From contig PWOK01000049.1 in NCBI GenBank assembly GCA_003557445.1, positions 1 to 13,256 on the forward strand: 13,256 nt of DNA. The letters run 5' to 3'. The notes under the pieces are model-generated. The model was not told where the DNA came from. It ran no database searches and saw only the letters and a program-made list of their open reading frames with translations. The translations under genes were made by a program, and so were the position numbers. This DNA comes from Halanaerobiaceae bacterium (GTDB lineage Bacteria; Bacillota_F; Halanaerobiia; Halanaerobiales; CSSED10-376). Each line of letters starts with the position of its first letter. The stretch's first letter is position 1. This document shows, piece by piece, positions 6,643 to 13,256 of the stretch.

Positions 6643-7602
6643 TTAAATATCCAGCTTTTCTGCAACTTTTTTTAACAATTTAGCTGAATTTAAAAATTTA
6701 TTTTTCTCTTGCTGACTTATTTCCAGTGGTAATACTCTTTTAACTCCATTTGCACCAACAATTGAAGGTAAACTTAGAGCTATATCCGAGACACCATAAA
6801 TATCATCAAGTACACTGGAAACAGTTAATATGGTATTTTCATTTCTGAGAATACTTTCAACAATTCTGGTAACTGCCAGGCCAACTGCATAATATGTAGC
6901 CTGTTTCCTTTCAATTATTTCATAGGCTGAATTTTTAACTTTTTCTGCCATTTCTTTTTTGAATTGTCGGGGATTATTAAAACAATCACTATCTCCTTTA
7001 TTATTACAAATCTGACAGTATTTATCAAAGGGTATTCCCGCTACATTGCTCAAACTCCAGGCAGAAACTTCATTATCTCCATGTTCCCCAATAATATAGG
7101 AATGAATATTGCGGGGATCAAGATTACAGTGTTTACTCAATAAATAACGAAACCTTGATGTATCCAGAACTGTACCCGAACCAATAACCTGGTTTACAGG
7201 TAAATCAGTTAATTTATGAGTTACATAAGTTAATATATCAACCGGATTGGTAACTACCAGTAATATTGCTTCCTTAGTATATTTAGTGATTTCTGGTATT
7301 ATATTTTTAAATATGGCTGTATTTTTCTTTACAAGATCCAGCCTGGTTTCTCCAGGTTTCTGATTGGCTCCGGCCGTAATTATTATTATATCAGCATTTT
7401 CACATTCCTGATAACCACCACTTTTAACAGAAACAGGTTTAACAAAAGCTGCACCATGATTTAAATCCATGGCCTCTCCCTCTGCTTTTTTTTGATCAAT
7501 ATCTACAAGTACTATTTGTGAAGCAATTCCCCAGTTCATAATAGCATAAGCGGTTGTAGAGCCAACAAAACCAGCACCAATAATAACTATTTTATTTTTC
7601 AT
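6643..7602 (-). CDS. ldh: L-lactate dehydrogenase
   Basis: NAD-dependent enzyme reducing pyruvate to L-lactate, regenerating NAD+ during fermentation. It has 319 residues. The Rossmann loop is GAGFVGST (9-16), with D34 as the ribose-binding acid typical of NAD use. The specificity loop reads TAGANQKPGETRLDL: glutamine at Q81 is the residue that separates lactate from malate dehydrogenases, which have arginine there. R87, N119, D147, R150 and the catalytic H174 in IGEHGD complete the active site. An unusual feature is a cysteine cluster C196-x2-C199-x7-C207 in the loop KYCQICNNKGDSDCF. The start ATG has AAGGTGA nine bases upstream. The gene lies just beyond the ferredoxin terminator and probably leads the ldh-to-1029 operon, although I see no convincing promoter between 7603 and 7670. 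Confidence 0.96.
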   Translation of the reverse strand: MKNKIVIIGAGFVGSTTAYAIMNWGIASQIVLVDIDQKKAEGEAMDLNHGAAFVKPVSVKSGGYQECENADIIIITAGANQKPGETRLDLVKKNTAIFKNIIPEITKYTKEAILLVVTNPVDILTYVTHKLTDLPVNQVIGSGTVLDTSRFRYLLSKHCNLDPRNIHSYIIGEHGDNEVSAWSLSNVAGIPFDKYCQICNNKGDSDCFNNPRQFKKEMAEKVKNSAYEIIERKQATYYAVGLAVTRIVESILRNENTILTVSSVLDDIYGVSDIALSLPSIVGANGVKRVLPLEISQQEKNKFLNSAKLLKKVAEKLDI

Positions 7603-7669
7603 TAACTAAATCACCTTCTTTTAAAAATTATTACCTATTCTTAATTTAATTTAACCTGAATTTATAATA

Positions 7670-7700
7670 AATATAAAACCGGAGTTTATTTTACTCCGGC
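7670..7700 (-). terminator. Intrinsic terminator after the ferredoxin gene
   Basis: CCGGAGT (7679-7685) and ACTCCGG (7693-7699) form a perfect 7-bp GC-rich stem with a 7-base loop. Read leftward it is followed by TTTTATATTTATT. It begins 18 bases after the ferredoxin stop, making that gene monocistronic and separating it from ldh. Confidence 0.9.
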
Positions 7701-7716
7701 AATTAAGTAATCAATT

Positions 7717-7905
<189 letters not shown>

Positions 7906-7947
7906 GTGTATAATAGATCATCAAAACTTATATAATTAACTATGATT

Positions 7948-7976
7948 ATTATATCTATACAGTTTTAAATTGTCAA
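7948..7976 (-). promoter_or_regulatory. Sigma-A promoter of the ferredoxin gene, exact consensus
   Basis: On the minus strand TTGACA (7976-7971) and TATAAT (7953-7948) are separated by exactly 17 bases, a full match to the vegetative consensus. Transcription should start near 7941, about 54 bases before the ferredoxin ATG. Pure A/T sequence just upstream (7977-7992, including the 12-bp palindrome AATATTAATATT at 7981-7992) could act as an UP element. The -35 box is only 22 bp beyond the uvrC stop. Confidence 0.9.
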
Positions 7977-7998
7977 TAATAATATTAATATTGAAGTT

Positions 7999-9834
7999 TT
8001 AATAAACCCTTGTATTTTCCCTCATATAATCATATACCTTTCTGGCAGTCTTTGTACTGATTCCTTCAACTTCTTTTAATTGACCTATTTCAGCTTTTTT
8101 TATTTTTTCCAGGGAACCAAAATGTCTTAAGAGGGCTTTTCTTCTCTCAGGTCCTATCCCCTCAATATCATCCAGCATACTGTGTGTTAAGCGTCTGCTT
8201 CTTAATTTCCTGTGATAACTGACAGCAAATCTATGAGCTTCATCCCTTACTCTTTGCAATAAATGAAGTCCATTTGAATTAAGTTCAAATATTACAGGTT
8301 TTTTTCTGCCCGGTATAAAAATTTGTTCCTCTCTTTTTGCCAGACCTATTACCTGTTGGTTTTTTAAGTTAAGTTTATCAAGCACATTTTTTACTGCATT
8401 TAACTGACCTTTACCTCCATCAATAAGAATCAAATCAGGCATTTTTTTCTCTTCATTCTTCAGACGGGAATATCTTCTTTTTACAACCTCCTGCATCATA
8501 GCAAAATCATCTGGCCCATCAACCGATTTAATTTTATACCTGCGATAATCTTTTTTTGAGGGAACTCCATCCTTAAAAACTACCACTGAAGCAACCGGAT
8601 CCGTTCCCTGTATATTGGAAATATCGATCCCTTCAATATATCCAGGGGCCCTATCAAGGTTAAGTTTATCTTTGATTTCTTTAATAGATTTTGTTGTTCT
8701 TTTCTTAATATATTTTTGTTTTATCTGTTCTTTTTTATAATTTTCCTCAGCATTTCGTCCGGCCATATCAAGCAAACGTTTTTTATTACCCTTCACCGGC
8801 TGTTTAATTTTTACTTTTTTCCCTTTAATCTGTTTTAAATGATCTGTAAGTAATTTTTCATGATTAAATTCAGAATTTATTAAAATCTCATCAGGAATAC
8901 CCGGAGCCTGCTCATAATACTGTTGCAAAAAAGAACCCATAATATCAGGTGATGTTTCTTTTTCAGAACCTTCAATATTAAAGTATTCCTGTCCAATCAA
9001 TCTACCTTTTCTTAATAATAAAAGCTGTACAGAAGGTTCTTTATCTTTCTTTTTATATAAATAAATTACATCCTGATCTATATTTTTATCAGACATAACT
9101 TTCTGCTGTCTGGAAATTTCAGTAAAGGCCTTTCTGGCATCACGAAAACGGGCTGCTTTTTCATAGTTTTTTTTCTCAGCTGCCTCTTTCATTTTCTTTT
9201 CTACTTTTTTTATTAATAAATCCTGTTTCCCTGATAAAAAAAGACAGACCTGGTCAATAAGTTCATGGTATTCTTCCGAAGAAATTTCTCCGATACAGGG
9301 GCCCAGACATTTATCTATATGATAATTAAGACAGGGACGGTCCTCCAGATTGTTTTTATCCAGTTTTTTTCGGCAACGCCTTAAAGAATATAAATCTTTG
9401 ATCATATCAAGGGTTTTATAAATTGCATTTACATTGGCAAATGGGCCAAAATAACGGCTGCCATCTTTTTTAATAATCCTTGTTTTGAAAATGCCAGGAA
9501 AATCTTCCCCGGTTGTTATTTTGATATAGGGATAGGTTTTATCATCTTTTAAACGAATATTGTATTTAGGTTGATATTTTTTTATAAGATTGGCTTCCAG
9601 AATATAGGCTTCCACTTCAGTATCGGTAACTATATAATCAAAATCAGCAATATAATCAACCATAATTCTGGTCTTATAACTGTGATTTCCCCTGTTAAAA
9701 TAGGATCTAACCCTTTTATTCAGAGACCTGGCTTTACCCACATAGATTATGGTTTCAGTTTCATCTTTCATCATATATACTCCCGGTTTATCGGGAAGCT
9801 GATTAAGCTGTTCTTTTATCTGTTCTGTGTTCAT
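7999..9834 (-). CDS. uvrC: UvrABC excinuclease subunit C
   Basis: Nuclease subunit of nucleotide excision repair; with UvrB it cuts the damaged strand on both sides of the lesion. It has 611 residues and all domains in order. The GIY-YIG nuclease covers roughly 14-95 (GVYMM, YVGKA, E80 in EAYILEANLIKKYQPKYN). Cysteines C155, C169, C177 and C181 match the spacing of the iron-sulphur ligands reported for E. coli UvrC. A UVR motif that contacts UvrB lies around 205-240. The RNase H-like nuclease has its Asp-Asp-His residues in GIDISNIQGT, LILIDGGKGQ and VRDEAHRFA (about 404, 473 and 535). A tandem helix-hairpin-helix ends the protein (about 555-605). I chose ATG 9834 because GGTGATT lies at 9838-9844; ATG 9846 gives four more residues but no ribosome site. 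Confidence 0.97.
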   Translation of the reverse strand: MNTEQIKEQLNQLPDKPGVYMMKDETETIIYVGKARSLNKRVRSYFNRGNHSYKTRIMVDYIADFDYIVTDTEVEAYILEANLIKKYQPKYNIRLKDDKTYPYIKITTGEDFPGIFKTRIIKKDGSRYFGPFANVNAIYKTLDMIKDLYSLRRCRKKLDKNNLEDRPCLNYHIDKCLGPCIGEISSEEYHELIDQVCLFLSGKQDLLIKKVEKKMKEAAEKKNYEKAARFRDARKAFTEISRQQKVMSDKNIDQDVIYLYKKKDKEPSVQLLLLRKGRLIGQEYFNIEGSEKETSPDIMGSFLQQYYEQAPGIPDEILINSEFNHEKLLTDHLKQIKGKKVKIKQPVKGNKKRLLDMAGRNAEENYKKEQIKQKYIKKRTTKSIKEIKDKLNLDRAPGYIEGIDISNIQGTDPVASVVVFKDGVPSKKDYRRYKIKSVDGPDDFAMMQEVVKRRYSRLKNEEKKMPDLILIDGGKGQLNAVKNVLDKLNLKNQQVIGLAKREEQIFIPGRKKPVIFELNSNGLHLLQRVRDEAHRFAVSYHRKLRSRRLTHSMLDDIEGIGPERRKALLRHFGSLEKIKKAEIGQLKEVEGISTKTARKVYDYMRENTRVY

Positions 9835-9853
9835 ATTAATCACCATTTTTTAA

Positions 9854-12664
9854 TTATAATACTTTTTGCAAAAACTTTCCTGTATATGATTTTTCCACCC
9901 TGGAAACTTCTTCAGGGGTACCGGTTGCAATCACTTCTCCTCCCCGGTAACCACCTTCAGGTCCCAGGTCAATAATATAATCGGCAGATTTAATTACATC
10001 CAGATTGTGTTCAATAACTATGACTGTATTTCCACCTTCACGTAGACGGTGAAGTACCTGTAGCAATTTTTTGATATCTGCAAAATGTAGACCTGTTGTT
10101 GGTTCATCAAGAATATATAGTGTTTTACCGGTACTTCTTTTACCCAGTTCAGTTGAAATTTTAACCCGCTGAGCCTCTCCACCCGATAAAGTCGTTGCCG
10201 GCTGTCCCAGACGGATATAGGTTAGACCAACATCTGCCAGTGTCTGTAGTCTTCTTTTTATTGTATCAATATTTTTGAAAAAAACCAGGGCTTCTTCCAC
10301 AGTCATGTTCAGTACATCAGCTATTGTTTTTCCTTTATATTTTATTTCCAGTGTTTCCCTGTTATATCTTTTACCTCCACATACCTCACAGGGTACATAA
10401 ACATCAGCCAGAAAATGCATTTCTATCTGATTAATACCCTGACCTTTACAGGCCTCACATCTACCACCTTTTACATTAAAGCTAAACCTTCCTTTTTTAT
10501 ATCCCCTTCTTTTAGCTTCAGGGGTTCTGGCGAATACATCCCTTATATAATCAAAAACCTTGGTATAGGTTGCAGGATTGGACCTGGGAGTTCTTCCAAT
10601 TGGTGATTGATCAATATTGATTACTTTATCAAGGTGTTTTATCCCTTCAATTTCATCATGTTTTCCCGGATGCTGGGTGGATTTATAAAATTCCTGCATT
10701 AATCTTCTTTTTAAAATAATATTTATTAAAGTACTTTTCCCCGAACCGGAAACCCCGGTTACACAGGTAAATGTTCCCAGGGGAATTTCAATATCAATAT
10801 TTTTTAGATTAAACTGTCTGGCCCCTTTAATCACAAGTTTTTTCCCATTTGCATCATATCTTTTTGCTGGAACAGGTATTTCTTTTTCCCCCCGTAAATA
10901 TTGCCCTGTTAAAGATTTTTTGCTCTTTAGTATATCATTAATATCACCCTGGGCTATAATTTTTCCACCATTTTTTCCTGCTCCCGGACCTAAATCAATT
11001 ATATGATCAGCTGTTCTGATTGTTTCTTCATCATGTTCAACAACTATTACGGTATTACCCAGATCTCTAATATGTTCAAGGGTACCTATCAAACGATTAT
11101 TATCCCTCTGATGAAGCCCAATACTCGGTTCATCAAGTATATATAATACACCTACAAGGCCTGATCCAATTTGAGTGGCCAGCCTTATACGCTGAGCTTC
11201 ACCTCCAGATAAACTTGCCGCAGATCTTTCCAGAGTTAAATAATCAAGGCCAACATCAACCAGAAATTTAAGCCTGTTTTTAATTTCTTTTAAAATTTCA
11301 CTGGCAATTATTTGTTCCCGATCAGTAAACTCAAGTTTATCCAGAAATTCCAGGGCTTCTTTGATGAAAAACCTGGTCATTTCTGATATTGAAATACCGC
11401 CTACAGTTACTGCCAGTACTTCTGGTTTTAAACGTTCACCTTTACAGTCCTGACAGTCAAGTTCAGTCATATATTTTTCCAGACGTTTATGTGAGCCCGG
11501 TGAATTGGATTCATTTAAACGTCTTTTGAGATAACCTGTTATACCTTTAAATCTGGTTTGATGGTTTCTTGTTCTGCCATAACGATTGGTATAGGGAAAA
11601 CTTAGTTTTTTATCTGATCCATATAATATTATATCAATAATTTCCTGATCAAGTTTTTTGATAGGGGTTTTTAAACTAAAATTATATGATTCACTGAGAG
11701 CCTTTAATAACTGGGGATAATACCTACTGCTTGAATTTCTCCAGGGTATAACCCCTCCATCTTCGATTGATTTATCCCTATCAAGTAAAAGATCTGGATC
11801 AAATTCTTTTTTAATTCCCAGGCCATCACAGCTACTACAGGCTCCATAAGGGCTGTTAAAAGAAAACATTCTGGGAGATAATTCTTCCAGATTAATACCA
11901 CAGTCAGGGCAGGCAAATTTTTCACTAAAAATCAACTCCTCACCATCTATAACATCAACTATTATCAGACCTTCACTATATTCAAGTGCAGTTTCAATTG
12001 AATCTGTAAGTCTTTCACTTATACCTTCTTTTATAATTAAACGGTCAACTATAACTTCAATATCATGTTTAACATACCTGTCCAGATTTACTTCATCTTC
12101 AACCATTATGGTTTCCCCATCAACCCTGGCTCTAACAAAACCATCTCTCTGTATCTGGACCATTACTTTTTGATGTTCTCCTTTTCTTCCTCTGATAACC
12201 GGAGCCATTATCTGTATTTTTGTCCTTTCCGGCAGGGATAAAACCTGATCAACTATTTCATCAACTGTCTGTGAAGAAATTTCCTGACCACATTCAGGAC
12301 AATGTGGTGTTCCCACACGGGCATATAACAATCTAAGATAGTCATATATTTCAGTCACTGTACCAACAGTTGAACGGGGATTTTTGCTTGTGGATTTTTG
12401 ATCTATAGATATTGCTGGAGATAGTCCCTCAATATATTCTATTTTGGGTTTTTCCATCTGCCCTAAAAACTGTCTGGCATAAGCAGACAGGGATTCAACA
12501 TATCTTCTCTGTCCTTCTGCATAAATAGTATCAAAGGCCAGTGATGATTTTCCTGAACCACTTAATCCTGTTATAACTACTAATTTGTCTCTGGGAATTT
12601 CCAGATCAATATCCTGTAAATTGTGTTCTTTAGCACCTTTAATTATTATTTTATTTTTGGCCAT
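9854..12664 (-). CDS. uvrA: UvrABC excinuclease subunit A
   Basis: Damage-sensing ATPase that dimerises, finds distorted DNA and loads UvrB. It has 936 residues, a normal bacterial length, with two complete ABC modules: Walker A GLSGSGKS (33-40), signature LSGGEAQR (485-492) and ILDEPS (509-514), then GVSGSGKS (637-644), LSGGEAQR (826-833) and ILDEPT (851-856). Two zinc modules are intact: C252/C255/C276/C279, and C736/C739/C759/C762, the second supporting the DNA-binding hairpin. Extra CxxC pairs at 122/125 and 404/407 are also visible. The ATG has GAGGTG six bases upstream, and that site overlaps the uvrB stop codon, so the two are translationally linked. The gene ends 7 bp before the upstream candidate start of uvrC. 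Confidence 0.99.
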   Translation of the reverse strand: MAKNKIIIKGAKEHNLQDIDLEIPRDKLVVITGLSGSGKSSLAFDTIYAEGQRRYVESLSAYARQFLGQMEKPKIEYIEGLSPAISIDQKSTSKNPRSTVGTVTEIYDYLRLLYARVGTPHCPECGQEISSQTVDEIVDQVLSLPERTKIQIMAPVIRGRKGEHQKVMVQIQRDGFVRARVDGETIMVEDEVNLDRYVKHDIEVIVDRLIIKEGISERLTDSIETALEYSEGLIIVDVIDGEELIFSEKFACPDCGINLEELSPRMFSFNSPYGACSSCDGLGIKKEFDPDLLLDRDKSIEDGGVIPWRNSSSRYYPQLLKALSESYNFSLKTPIKKLDQEIIDIILYGSDKKLSFPYTNRYGRTRNHQTRFKGITGYLKRRLNESNSPGSHKRLEKYMTELDCQDCKGERLKPEVLAVTVGGISISEMTRFFIKEALEFLDKLEFTDREQIIASEILKEIKNRLKFLVDVGLDYLTLERSAASLSGGEAQRIRLATQIGSGLVGVLYILDEPSIGLHQRDNNRLIGTLEHIRDLGNTVIVVEHDEETIRTADHIIDLGPGAGKNGGKIIAQGDINDILKSKKSLTGQYLRGEKEIPVPAKRYDANGKKLVIKGARQFNLKNIDIEIPLGTFTCVTGVSGSGKSTLINIILKRRLMQEFYKSTQHPGKHDEIEGIKHLDKVINIDQSPIGRTPRSNPATYTKVFDYIRDVFARTPEAKRRGYKKGRFSFNVKGGRCEACKGQGINQIEMHFLADVYVPCEVCGGKRYNRETLEIKYKGKTIADVLNMTVEEALVFFKNIDTIKRRLQTLADVGLTYIRLGQPATTLSGGEAQRVKISTELGKRSTGKTLYILDEPTTGLHFADIKKLLQVLHRLREGGNTVIVIEHNLDVIKSADYIIDLGPEGGYRGGEVIATGTPEEVSRVEKSYTGKFLQKVL

Positions 12665-12674
12665 TTAGTCCACC

Positions 12675-13256
12675 TCATTTTTTACTCTTTACTTCTTTAA
12701 TTTTTTCTTTTAATACTTCAATTTCATCTCTAATTTGAGCAGCAACTTCAAATTCAAGATTATCTGCTGCCTGTCTCATTTCTTTTTCCAGGTCAATAAT
12801 TTTATTTTGTATCTCTACAGGAGATAAATTCTCATTATCTGAATCCACATTATATTCGATTTCATTTGTTTCTGCTACAACCATATCTACCGGTCTTACT
12901 ACTTCTCTTACCGGTTTATTTATTGTTTTTGGTTCAATACCATGTTTTTGATTAAATTCTGTCTGTATTTCTCTCCTTCTTTCTGTCTCCTCAATAGCAT
13001 TTCTCATGGATTCAGTAATTTTATCCGCATACATTATCACCTTTCCATTTACATTACGGGCTGCCCTTCCTATTGTCTGAATTAATGTCCTTTCAGATCT
13101 TAAAAATCCTTCTTTATCAGCATCAAGAATGGCAACCAGAGAAACCTCTGGTAAATCAAGGCCTTCCCTTAATAAGTTTATACCCACAAGGACATCAAAT
13201 TTTTTCAACCTTAAGTCTCTTATAATTTCAGAACGTTCCAGGGTATCTATTTCAGA
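12675..13256 (-). CDS. uvrB: UvrABC excinuclease subunit B, C-terminal part
   Basis: C-terminal 193 residues of the helicase-like subunit that verifies damage and recruits UvrC; the 5' part lies beyond the right edge. The frame is open through base 13256, so it is cut by the window and not truncated by mutation. Visible parts are the end of helicase motif IV region ([16 protein letters not shown]), motif V ([18 protein letters not shown]), the [13 protein letters not shown] block, and motif VI with QTIGRAARN containing the arginine finger. After a linker of about 45 residues, the UVR motif (about 146-190, ending [15 protein letters not shown]) pairs with the matching motif of UvrC. A TTG at 13208 is internal and is not the start. 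The stop overlaps the uvrA ribosome site. Confidence 0.98.
   Translation of the reverse strand, partial: SEIDTLERSEIIRDLRLKKFDVLVGINLLREGLDLPEVSLVAILDADKEGFLRSERTLIQTIGRAARNVNGKVIMYADKITESMRNAIEETERRREIQTEFNQKHGIEPKTINKPVREVVRPVDMVVAETNEIEYNVDSDNENLSPVEIQNKIIDLEKEMRQAADNLEFEVAAQIRDEIEVLKEKIKEVKSKK

Noticed and set aside
7603..7716. CcpA cre operator upstream of ldh
   Set aside because: No match to the TGWAANCGNTNWCA pattern; the region is A/T-only apart from the terminator stem.
7981..7992. 12-bp palindrome AATATTAATATT as an operator or uvrC terminator
   Set aside because: Composed only of A and T, which forms such palindromes often by chance; too weak for a terminator. Kept only as a possible UP element.
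9571..9975. Plus-strand open frame across the uvrC-uvrA joint (and 5234-5416, 10415-10606)
   Set aside because: Antisense to conserved genes, with no recognisable domain and no promoter in the right place.
11704..11925. Minus-strand 73-codon frame inside uvrA
   Set aside because: It lies out of frame within the uvrA zinc-module region, whose protein sequence is fully conserved; a shadow frame.
12675..13208. A short 177-residue gene starting at TTG 13208
   Set aside because: The reading frame continues without a stop to the window edge and the added residues match UvrB, so this is the 3' part of uvrB and not a separate short gene.

Overview
The window is an AT-rich bacterial chromosome segment in which every gene I can support reads leftward (minus strand). 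Strong AGGAGGTG-type ribosome binding sites, GTG and TTG starts, consensus sigma-A promoters, an HPr kinase/phosphorylase and a fermentative lactate dehydrogenase with a clostridial-type 2[4Fe-4S] ferredoxin point to a low-GC, anaerobic Firmicute. From the protein style I would guess Halanaerobiales or a nearby clostridial group; that placement is inference only.

Layout in the direction of transcription (right to left). First comes the nucleotide excision repair set uvrB (3' part only, cut by the window edge), uvrA and uvrC, packed with gaps of about 10 bp. Next is a self-contained unit for a 56-residue ferredoxin, with its own exact-consensus promoter (7948-7976) and a clear intrinsic terminator (about 7670-7700). 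After it comes a tightly spaced run that looks like one transcription unit: ldh, glyA, a Cof-type HAD phosphatase, a DUF624-like membrane protein, a ROK sugar kinase, hprK, and a surface protein carrying a glucodextranase C-terminal (DOMON-like) module. Gaps there run from 40 bp down to a 4-bp ATGA overlap. Last, a second exact-consensus promoter (1004-1032), whose -35 box overlaps the stop codon of the preceding gene, drives ilvE, which runs off the left edge only about ten residues short of its expected end.

How the genes fit together: the central cluster links sugar entry to its control. ROK kinase phosphorylates a hexose, HprK reports glycolytic state to HPr/CcpA, Ldh reoxidises NADH, GlyA feeds one-carbon metabolism, and the anchored DOMON-like protein and DUF624 protein are of types often tied to carbohydrate handling. 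uvrBAC is a housekeeping repair operon.

The most unusual non-coding structure is the roughly 135-nt ilvE leader. It holds an A-tract/T-tract hairpin, then a strong Shine-Dalgarno separated from the ilvE ATG by a perfect 9-bp inverted repeat. Folding that repeat would bring the Shine-Dalgarno to ideal distance from the start. I found no CRISPR, mobile element, tRNA/rRNA, defence system or T-box; apart from the ilvE leader the window looks like ordinary core genome.
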